Of a stretch of 47,078 bases of DNA, positions 40,868 through 47,078 are shown piece after piece. This stretch comes from an uncultured Clostridia bacterium. GTDB lineage: Bacteria > Bacillota > Clostridia > TANB77 > CAG-508. Below the pieces are notes generated by a model that saw only the letters and a list, made by a program, of their open reading frames with translations, was not told the origin of the DNA and ran no database searches. The position numbers and the translations under genes were made by a program. Position 1 is the first letter of the stretch. Each line of letters begins with the position of its first letter. The stretch lies in assembly GCA_948524275.1 (NCBI GenBank), contig CAOSLI010000007.1, positions 1-47,078 of the forward strand, in the 5' to 3' direction.

Positions 40868-41374
40868 TTACATTTTTTGTTTTATCAATTTCATATACTT
40901 ATCATTTAATTTTTGTAAATATTCAAGGTTAGCATTAGTAATTTGAGTATTTTTTACTACCCCATCTTCTTGCATTTCGTCAAAGTATCTATTGTTTAAG
41001 TATAATAGTTGTTCAACTATTTCTTGCTCATCAATATTACAAGCTCTCAATGTTGCATATACATAAACATTATTTGAAAAATGATTTAATTCTTCCTCTT
41101 GAGCATTAGGAAAAGATTTCCTCACTTCTTCCTTTATTTTTATTGTCATTTCTAATCTAAATGGCTTGTTCAATAATTCGCTATAATCTTTCACAATTTT
41201 CTTCTTTTCATTTTCTAAATATTGTTTTGCTTCTAAATATTTTGCAATTACTTTATCTGTTACTACTGATTGTTCATATAGTTTATCATATTCAGTTGCA
41301 TTATCAACAAGTCTATTTAGTTCATTTTCTGCATTAGTAATATCTTGATCTAGCTTTACAATGTCATACTTCAT
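40868..41374 (-). CDS. Hypothetical coiled-coil protein
   Basis: 168 residues from the ATG at 41374, which has AGGAGG six bases upstream. Almost wholly helical, with a heptad-like N-terminal half (IVKLDQDITNAENELNRLVDNATEYDKLYEQSVVTDKVIAKYLEAKQYLENEKKKIVKDY). No domain is recognised. The second half (FPNAQEEELNHFSNNVYVYATLRACNIDEQEIVEQLLYLNNRYFDEM) resembles small DNA- or nucleoid-associated element proteins only in a general way. It diverges from the HTH gene at 41473. Confidence 0.65.
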   Translation of the reverse strand: MKYDIVKLDQDITNAENELNRLVDNATEYDKLYEQSVVTDKVIAKYLEAKQYLENEKKKIVKDYSELLNKPFRLEMTIKIKEEVRKSFPNAQEEELNHFSNNVYVYATLRACNIDEQEIVEQLLYLNNRYFDEMQEDGVVKNTQITNANLEYLQKLNDKYMKLIKQKM

Positions 41375-41472
41375 AAATTTCCTCCTTTCATTTTCAAGGT
41401 TGTGCCTTTCAAATTGTAGCATAAAAAAATGATAAAATCAACATACTTACAATAAAAGGAAGGAATTTTTTT

Positions 41473-41757
41473 ATGAGCAATAATAGAAATCCATATAATG
41501 GGCTAAAAGGCAGATTAAATGTTACTGGCGAAAATATAAATCGTATTAGAGTACAGCAAAATTTATCTGCACAAGCATTATCTGATAAACTAATTATGAT
41601 TGGTTTAGATATTCATAGGCAAGCTATTTACGATATTGAATCTGGAAAAAGAACTGTAGCTGATTATGAACTTTGTGCAATAGCAGAAATGTTAGATACA
41701 ACTTCTGATGCACTACTAAAAGATTTTTCTAAATATGTAAAAAAAGAAAAAAATTAA
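41473..41757 (+). CDS. XRE family HTH regulator
   Basis: 94 residues with an HTH_3 domain (about 18-84): GENINRIRVQQNLSAQALSDKLIMIGLDIHRQAIYDIESGKRTVADYELCAIAEMLDTTSDALL. AAGGAAGG precedes the ATG. It is divergent from the coiled-coil gene, sharing a 98-base control region, and ends at its own terminator. Confidence 0.88.
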   Translation: MSNNRNPYNGLKGRLNVTGENINRIRVQQNLSAQALSDKLIMIGLDIHRQAIYDIESGKRTVADYELCAIAEMLDTTSDALLKDFSKYVKKEKN

Positions 41758-41794
41758 AAGAGATTACTAAAATTTGAAATAGTAATCTCTTTAT
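41756..41794 (+). terminator. Terminator of the HTH gene
   Basis: 10-base arms AGAGATTACT / AGTAATCTCT with an AT loop and a T-rich tail. Confidence 0.85.
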
Positions 41795-41868
41795 TTATAC
41801 AAATTGTAACTTATTTATAAAGTCTTTTTACTTGATATTCATAATGACTATCTGATTCTAAATTTGTT

Positions 41869-42759
41869 TTATGCAAATTTTATAGAATCAATAATAAATT
41901 TACTAATTTCTTTCCATTCATCTTCTAGTTCTTTGGTGCAATTAAAATTAACTAATCTTAATTTACCATCAACTGAAAATGCTATTATATGATTATATAT
42001 TTCTGTATCTGAAGCCTGTGTTGTAAATTCTATTTCTCCAATTTTATGATTATTTATTTCCCAAAAGTTTACTTTTACATCTTTTGAATAATTTTTATAT
42101 GTAGATTCCATTGTTTTTATATATTCTTCTATTTGAGTATTTTTCATTGCTACATCATTCATAACTAATGCTACATTTATTGTTCCTCTTTCATTTGTAT
42201 AAACTAATGATGGTGGATTTCCATTTGGATATTTTACATTTAACATTTCATCACTCATTATTTTAAATTCGGTTGGTATCTTTAGTGAAAAGCCTCCAAA
42301 ATCTTCATATTGTGTTTTAATTATATTTCCTTTATTACTTGTAATCTCCAATGTATTTTCTATTTCACTAATATACGGATCTTTATTAACAGATATATTT
42401 GTTATTGTAATAATACCACTAATTAAGGCAGCTACTATACTTATAACTAATACTATTTTTAAAGATTTTGTTTTATCTTTATATTCTGGTATTTTACTTT
42501 CCTTATTGTATATTTGATACATCTCTTTTATATCTTTATCATTTTTTACATCTATAAGAATTATTGGAATTGCAATTATCATAATTAAAATTGAATTGAT
42601 TATAGTTATATTATTGAGAATTAAATTTTTGCTTGTTGCAAAAACATTTCCTACAACCATTATCATTGTAAGCAATATAATAATTATTTCATAAACATAG
42701 TAGTCCTTAAATGCTTTGTTTTCTTTTTTCATCATTTTTTTAAATTCACTTTTTTTCAT
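41869..42759 (-). CDS. Membrane protein of unknown function
   Basis: 296 residues from the ATG at 42759, with GGAGG five bases upstream. Three membrane helices (about 20-42, 48-70 and 101-123) precede an exported domain of about 165 residues (GGFSLKIPTEFKIMSDEMLNVKYPNGNPPSLVYTNERGTINVALV...). No named domain is recognised; the ectodomain looks like those of small PsbP/DUF-type surface proteins. It may be paired with the immunity-like gene upstream. Confidence 0.68.
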   Translation of the reverse strand: MKKSEFKKMMKKENKAFKDYYVYEIIIILLTMIMVVGNVFATSKNLILNNITIINSILIMIIAIPIILIDVKNDKDIKEMYQIYNKESKIPEYKDKTKSLKIVLVISIVAALISGIITITNISVNKDPYISEIENTLEITSNKGNIIKTQYEDFGGFSLKIPTEFKIMSDEMLNVKYPNGNPPSLVYTNERGTINVALVMNDVAMKNTQIEEYIKTMESTYKNYSKDVKVNFWEINNHKIGEIEFTTQASDTEIYNHIIAFSVDGKLRLVNFNCTKELEDEWKEISKFIIDSIKFA

Positions 42760-42810
42760 ATTTTCCTCCAATTTACTATTTTTAATATACTACGAACTTG
42801 CAATTTTTAA

Positions 42811-43164
42811 TTATTTCAACACTTCATTTAATTCTTCTAGTGATAATCCTCTAATTAATATATTATTATCTTTTTCATCAATAACAAATTTCATAAGTCT
42901 ATTTATTGCTTCATAATAATCTATATCTCCTAAAACTCCATTATTTGTTGTACTTACAAGCATTAGTTTCCATTCATCAACCTCTGTATTATTTACTTTA
43001 TACAATAATCTCGGATTTTTAGGAAAGGAAGTTAAAGTGCCTTCTGTTAGTGCAAATGCACCAAATGGCTTACTATCTTTACCATTATAAAAATTTGGCT
43101 TTCCTATATAAGCATTTTCCCAATTATTATTTTCTTTTTTCTTAAATTTATCAAATAATCCCAT
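42811..43164 (-). CDS. Hypothetical, immunity-like protein
   Basis: 117 residues, acidic, without membrane segment. It opens MGLFDKFKKKENNNW, which repeats the MGLF-x-K opening and the surrounding DNA of the DUF4241 gene upstream. It ends in a helix (GLSLEELNEVLK). GGAGATG precedes the ATG. Size and position suggest an immunity protein, but no domain is certain. Confidence 0.6.
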   Translation of the reverse strand: MGLFDKFKKKENNNWENAYIGKPNFYNGKDSKPFGAFALTEGTLTSFPKNPRLLYKVNNTEVDEWKLMLVSTTNNGVLGDIDYYEAINRLMKFVIDEKDNNILIRGLSLEELNEVLK

Positions 43165-43195
43165 AATTACATCTCCAATCTTTTTATAAATTACT

Positions 43196-43276
43196 ATTCA
43201 TGTTACGATTATATAATAAAAGACAGATAATTTCAACTTATTATCTTCTTCACGAATTGTAATTTGTAATTATAAT
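43196..43276 (-). repeat. Intergenic cassette repeat, copy 1
   Basis: About 80 bases similar to 44081-44160: TGTTA-x2-ATTATATAATAAAAGAC-x-GAT, then TCAACT, TATC-TCT and a TTGTAATTT block at the stop codon of the upstream gene. Confidence 0.6.
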
Positions 43277-44052
43277 CCAAATAAATCTGGGTTTACTAAT
43301 GGTACAATCAATTCACAAATATCGTTATTCGAATCATACCCCCAATAACTTTGATAAAAGCCATCACCCAATCCACTAGCAACCATAACTAGCTTATTTT
43401 TTGTATTAGGATTTTCCCATTCTATGAAATCTCCACCTTTTCTTTGATATTGTGGAAATTTTTCATAACTTTCTTTAAATAGTTTAGCAAAATAATCATC
43501 ATAGTGGTTTCCGTCTGGATTATCTTCATACCACTCATTTATAAAATCTTTATACTCTTTTGCAACTTGTTCATCACAAATAGAAATCATACCTGCATCA
43601 ACTGGAAAGCCACTTAATACTCCGTCTGTTCCAATAAATGCTGCACTTTCTTCGGTAGGATTAGCCAACTTATATAATATTGCTACTGTTTTCTTTATTT
43701 TCAATCTAACAGTACACATACGAACTCCTACCTCGTTACTTCTACAAATAGAAATTTCAACTGGATATTCTCCAACTGGCACTTGAATATTAAGAACTGG
43801 ACTGTATTTATTTGATGGTAAATATGCAAGAGGATCAGCAACAACTATTTTACCTGTTGGACAATCAACTTTTCCAATGGTTAAATAAAATCTTGTATCA
43901 CTTTTTACAAATTGTCCTCTTATAACATCAACATCTTTTTCGGTACTTGAAATATATTTTAAATTAGCCTCAAATCCCTTTCTAATGTCTATTTGTGTAT
44001 TTTGCTCTTTGTCTACATTTACATTTTTCTTCTTTTTATTAAATAATCCCAT
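43270..44052 (-). CDS. DUF4241 family protein (immunity-type)
   Basis: 260 residues from the ATG at 44052 (GGAG seven bases upstream). DUF4241 signatures are plain: VADPLAYLPSNKYSPVLNIQVPVGEYPVEISICRSNEVGVRMCTVRLKIKKT, GFPVDAGMISICDEQVAKEY, and the ending FYQSYWGYDSNNDICELIVPLVNPDLFG. Members of this family often lie next to polymorphic toxins as immunity proteins. No toxin gene is visible within the window, so this would be an orphan or part of an immunity array. Confidence 0.82.
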   Translation of the reverse strand: MGLFNKKKKNVNVDKEQNTQIDIRKGFEANLKYISSTEKDVDVIRGQFVKSDTRFYLTIGKVDCPTGKIVVADPLAYLPSNKYSPVLNIQVPVGEYPVEISICRSNEVGVRMCTVRLKIKKTVAILYKLANPTEESAAFIGTDGVLSGFPVDAGMISICDEQVAKEYKDFINEWYEDNPDGNHYDDYFAKLFKESYEKFPQYQRKGGDFIEWENPNTKNKLVMVASGLGDGFYQSYWGYDSNNDICELIVPLVNPDLFGL

Positions 44053-44080
44053 AATCAATCTCCTTCACAACTTACTAATT

Positions 44081-44160
44081 GATGTTATCATTATATAATA
44101 AAAGACTGATATTATCAACTAATCATCTGCTCTATAACTTGTAATTTAGCGATTACTTGT
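44081..44160 (-). repeat. Intergenic cassette repeat, copy 2
   Basis: Counterpart of 43196-43276. The TTGTAATTT block recurs again before the stop of the next gene at 44665-44680, and a shorter form is at 41801-41812. Confidence 0.6.
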
Positions 44161-44647
44161 TATTCTTTTCTTTCCAATAATCATAATCTTTAAAACATTG
44201 TAACTTTTTTTCTAAATCCTTTAAATCAGGATATTCTTTGCTTAATGCTTTCATATTTCTATACATTGCTAATCCATAACCTTGCTCATTATTCTTTATT
44301 AGAATATCTGCACATCTATTTAGATAATTTATTGTACTTTCTCTATTATATTTTGTTTGAGATAACAATGCTACGCAATAAGCGTGTCCTATAATATCAA
44401 AATGACCATCTGTGTTATCCACATAGAAATAATCTTTTATAGCATTATATACTGCTTCTACTAATTCTTTGTCATTAGTATATTTTTCCATCCTTTTATA
44501 ATCACTTAATGATATAGGTGCATGAATGAATTTTGCTAAATGATTACAAAAAATATTTACTCTTTGCCATAAAGTATCATCAGTAACCACTTGTCTTAAT
44601 CTTTTAGTAATATCTCTATTAGAGCAGATTCTTTCTATATCTCCCAT
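44153..44647 (-). CDS. Hypothetical helical protein, immunity-like
   Basis: 164 residues, almost all helical, no membrane segment. It opens MGDIERICSNRDITKRLRQVVTDDTLWQRVNIFCNHLAKFIHAPISLSDYKRMEKY and has TPR-like alternation near YNRESTINYLNRCADILIKNNEQGYGLAMYRNMKAL. No family is recognised. The ribosome binding site is weak (GTGAG). It lies between a DUF4241 gene and membrane protein genes, on the same strand. Confidence 0.6.
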   Translation of the reverse strand: MGDIERICSNRDITKRLRQVVTDDTLWQRVNIFCNHLAKFIHAPISLSDYKRMEKYTNDKELVEAVYNAIKDYFYVDNTDGHFDIIGHAYCVALLSQTKYNRESTINYLNRCADILIKNNEQGYGLAMYRNMKALSKEYPDLKDLEKKLQCFKDYDYWKEKNNK

Positions 44648-44681
44648 ACAGTCATCTCACTTTCAAATTGTAATTTGTATG

Positions 44682-45332
44682 TTACTTAACAACTTTCTCT
44701 ATCCTAGTATATTCATCTTCAGTTACCTGATAAATACCATTATAAGGTTGCTCAATATAATATTGATTGTCTTTTTTATAAATATAAGCTGATTTGTAAT
44801 TTCCAGAATCATTTTTAAATTTGACAAAATATAATATATCAGGGTTAACTGGAATATCATTTACACTTTCTATATGAGTTTTTTTATCTGCAAAAACCTC
44901 ATAAATTTCTTCTATTGATTCTTCATCGTTGAACTCTTTTTCATTATCATATTGAGCTAAAGTATCTATTGTTATACTTGATATTTCTTTTAACTCAAAT
45001 AAATTAATTACATATTCCTTATTTTTATTTAATTCTTCTTCAAATTCTTTTTCATATTTTTTCATTTCTTCTTCAAAGTCATTATAATCCATAAACCAAG
45101 TACCAATTTTAATGTCATCAAATCCTGCTAATGTATGAAAATCAATTACCTTATATCCTAAGCCAAAGTATTCTATTGTTCCTCCATCATTTATAATTCC
45201 TGCTGGATTTTGTATGCAGAAAATAGGTTTTTCTTGTTTTTGTACTCTAACATAATCTACTGCAAAAAATATTATTCCTAAAATAATTATAACTCCTAAA
45301 ATAACTCCAATTACTTTTAAATATTTTTTCAT
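44682..45332 (-). CDS. Membrane-anchored hypothetical protein
   Basis: 216 residues from the ATG at 45332 (GGTGG five bases upstream). A longer reading from 45449 adds a segment of doubtful use. A basic start and one membrane helix (about 5-25) lead to an acidic exported domain (YNDFEEEMKKYEKEFEEELNKNKEYVINLFELKEISSITI...) with an ending KKDNQYYIEQPYNGIYQVTEDEY. No domain is recognised. Confidence 0.62.
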   Translation of the reverse strand: MKKYLKVIGVILGVIIILGIIFFAVDYVRVQKQEKPIFCIQNPAGIINDGGTIEYFGLGYKVIDFHTLAGFDDIKIGTWFMDYNDFEEEMKKYEKEFEEELNKNKEYVINLFELKEISSITIDTLAQYDNEKEFNDEESIEEIYEVFADKKTHIESVNDIPVNPDILYFVKFKNDSGNYKSAYIYKKDNQYYIEQPYNGIYQVTEDEYTRIEKVVK

Positions 45333-45503
45333 AACAACCACCAGTTTACCTTTCCTTTTATAAATTAACCTCAACAAAAAATTACTATATTTTATTATGC
45401 TTATATTATCATAAATTGGAATACTTATCAATATAACTATTCCCATCAAAATTTGTGTGTTAAATAAGGAACAGATATAAAATACCTGTTCCTTAATATT
45501 TCT

Positions 45504-46172
45504 CTACTCATTTTCTTTTAATGTATATTGACTAATATCTGGTTCTGTAAAGACAGAATCATCTACCGTATTAAATTCATATTCTCTTTCATTTACTATA
45601 TCTGCTTCTGTTGATTTTACAAATAGTCCTGTTTCTTTATCTATATATGTTTCTGCACCTTCAGAAGTTAAAGATATTGATGACATAAATTCTTTTACAA
45701 TATAGCATTCTTTTCCATTATAATCAACTGATTTTATTTTTGCATTTATGCATCCTAGAATTGTTTGCCACTTACTATCACTTTCTAAATGATTATAAAT
45801 ACCAACAGACATTATTGTTCCACTATTGAGTTGTGCAATTTTTGAATCTTTTGTTTCTGTAAAAGTATCTGTTCTTTCTCCATTATTATACATTGATATT
45901 TTTGTTATTTCATTATTTACATTTCGTTCCATAAAAACAACTTGCTTACCATCTTTTTTATAATAGTCCATTTTTACAATAGTTCCATTATTTTCAGTTG
46001 CAACTGATTTTATATGATAATTTGTGCTACCATTGTATTCTGCAATCTTATTTTGCAAATCTGTAACAATTACATAATTTCTAATTGTATGAATAATAAG
46101 AATTACAAGCAAAATAGCAATCACTATTAAGGCTATTTTTAATACATTTTTTATTATTTTTTTCTTTTCCAT
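45504..46172 (-). CDS. Membrane-anchored protein under a c-di-GMP-I riboswitch
   Basis: 222 residues from the ATG at 46172, with GAGGAGG upstream; a longer reading from 46205 would start inside the riboswitch. A basic start and one membrane helix (about 8-30) are followed by an exported beta-rich domain (TNYHIKSVATENNGTIVKMDYYKKDGKQVVFMERNV..., YIDKETGLFVKSTEADIVNEREYEFNTVDDSVF), which resembles LolA/outer-membrane-lipoprotein-sorting folds. Regulation by c-di-GMP suggests a role in surface behaviour. The exact function is unknown. Confidence 0.68.
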   Translation of the reverse strand: MEKKKIIKNVLKIALIVIAILLVILIIHTIRNYVIVTDLQNKIAEYNGSTNYHIKSVATENNGTIVKMDYYKKDGKQVVFMERNVNNEITKISMYNNGERTDTFTETKDSKIAQLNSGTIMSVGIYNHLESDSKWQTILGCINAKIKSVDYNGKECYIVKEFMSSISLTSEGAETYIDKETGLFVKSTEADIVNEREYEFNTVDDSVFTEPDISQYTLKENE

Positions 46173-46191
46173 ATATATTACCTCCTCTTTA

Positions 46192-46268
46192 GTGCAACCT
46201 AGCAATCATAAGCATTACTGCTTTTAGACCTATGGCTTTGCGTCATAAACTTTCGTTTATTTTGCTTT
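46192..46268 (-). promoter_or_regulatory. c-di-GMP-I (GEMM-I) riboswitch
   Basis: On the minus strand: stem ATAAAC / GTTTAT capped by a GAAA tetraloop, then the highly conserved GACGCAAAGCC, ATAGG and TCTAAA, a second stem AGCA-TAAT / GCTTATGA region, and the closing GCTAGGTTGC that pairs back with GCAA at the 5' side. This is the class I c-di-GMP aptamer in order. The GAGGAGG of the downstream gene lies ten bases after it, so control may act on translation. Confidence 0.85.
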
Positions 46269-46322
46269 TTTACAATAATCTAACTATATTATAACATATT
46301 TGCTTATTTTTAGCAAATTTAT

Positions 46323-47060
46323 TCATTTTACAATATTTTTAAATATCTCTTTGGCATTCTTACTAGCCTCTTCTTTAGTTATTCCTTCTTGTTGATAAGG
46401 ATAAATTATATAATCTCCTTTTTTTAGATAAATTCTCCAACTAGCAGAAAAATTTTTTCCACAGTAACTTACAAAATCATTTATATTTTTCATTGCCTTA
46501 TCTAAATCCTCATAAGTATTTATTTTGATATATGTATCATATTCCAAAATATCACCTGTTCTATTTTCATTTACTACAAAATTGCTTTTGGATTCATTTT
46601 CCCATTTATCAAAATAATATTTATGACAATTATCCATATAATCTTCACTTAAATTTCCAAATCTTCTTATCGCTGTAAATTGAATTTCATTATTATCTGA
46701 CATTTTAAAAGTATATCTGCCATTTTCTTTTTCATCTATATCTTTATTTACTAAATCAATCTTTGTATTATACATACTTTCTATTGTCTTTTCTGGATTT
46801 ACATTTGTTTTTGAATTAATGTTAGAAATAATAAGGTCAAAAATCAAAATAACAATTGCAATAACTATTATAGCAGTAATAATACCTCCGATTTTAATTG
46901 TTTTTCCTGCTATTTTCATTCCTTTTACCACAGTATTTACACCCTTGTGTTCTTTATCTTTCTGTATTTCAGAAAAGTCTAATCTAAATTTTTCCTTTTG
47001 TTCTTGTTTCCTACTTTCTTCCCACTTTTCTAATTCTTCCCAATCTTCTTTGTTTCCCAT
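46323..47060 (-). CDS. Membrane protein of unknown function
   Basis: 245 residues from the ATG at 47060 with TAGGAG seven bases upstream, so the gene is complete although it lies at the window end. A charged cytoplasmic head of about 50 residues (NKEDWEELEKWEESRKQEQKEKFRLDF) precedes one membrane helix (about 58-82) and an exported domain with a single conserved-looking pair of cysteines (NCHKYYFD, SYCGKNF). No family is recognised. Likely part of the same run of surface proteins. Confidence 0.65.
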   Translation of the reverse strand: MGNKEDWEELEKWEESRKQEQKEKFRLDFSEIQKDKEHKGVNTVVKGMKIAGKTIKIGGIITAIIVIAIVILIFDLIISNINSKTNVNPEKTIESMYNTKIDLVNKDIDEKENGRYTFKMSDNNEIQFTAIRRFGNLSEDYMDNCHKYYFDKWENESKSNFVVNENRTGDILEYDTYIKINTYEDLDKAMKNINDFVSYCGKNFSASWRIYLKKGDYIIYPYQQEGITKEEASKNAKEIFKNIVK

Positions 47061-47078
47061 ATTATATCTCCTAATCAT

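Overview
The window is AT-rich DNA (roughly 30% GC by eye) with strong GGAGG-type ribosome binding sites, frequent TTG starts, LCP and S11 cell-wall proteins, a four-subunit pyruvate:ferredoxin oxidoreductase and a Spo0A-type regulator. This fits an anaerobic member of the Clostridia, probably a gut lineage. I cannot name the species.

Left part (1 to about 24.5 kb) reads as chromosome backbone, almost all on the minus strand. It holds an initiator tRNA, two small HTH regulators, ComEA, a frameshifted D,D-carboxypeptidase, an LCP cell-wall ligase, and an ABC transporter of the GldA/GldF/GldG type with DUF5711 and CvpA proteins downstream. Next come a LemA/DUF2207 pair, an M18 aminopeptidase, a HEPN/MNT toxin-antitoxin pair, a zinc-ribbon/SPFH membrane pair (as in Bacillus ydjG/ydjI), the POR operon (gamma, delta, alpha, beta), a VanW/G5 wall protein, YhbY and tRNA-Arg(UCU). 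One covarying terminator hairpin occurs three times here, and a REP-like repeat pair flanks the POR gamma gene.

Middle part (24.5 to 31.3 kb) is a patchwork of accessory genes. It has a Y-family polymerase with a YolD-like partner behind a possible damage box, and an unknown protein of higher GC. An AAA/DUF4143 ATPase follows, with two palindromes around its promoter and a structured direct repeat on each side. Then come an alpha/beta hydrolase divergent from a frameshifted TetR gene, and the 3' part of a RhuM-Fic gene.

Right part (about 31.3 kb to the window end) looks like one end of an integrated mobile element. A large serine recombinase ends inside the truncated RhuM-Fic gene, so its last codons lie on target-gene sequence. 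Behind it are a 53-aa protein, a catalytically degenerate resolvase, a MazF with a membrane anchor, a candidate structured RNA of about 270 nt with its own promoter and terminator, and a sigma-like factor. Further in are a Spo0A-like regulator with possible 0A boxes, a radical-SAM/pseudo-receiver fusion, a LysR regulator, a type III toxin-antitoxin locus, two XRE regulators, and a run of immunity-like and membrane proteins. A c-di-GMP-I riboswitch precedes one of the membrane protein genes.

The most notable item is the type III toxin-antitoxin locus at 39.0 to 40.3 kb. A consensus promoter drives a leader with three 36-nt antitoxin repeats whose stems covary, followed by a terminator and a ToxN/AbiQ-type endoribonuclease. 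The toxin is about twice the usual length because a divergent CYTH (triphosphate-tunnel) domain is fused to its C-terminus. I know of no described type III system with this architecture, but I could not search for one.
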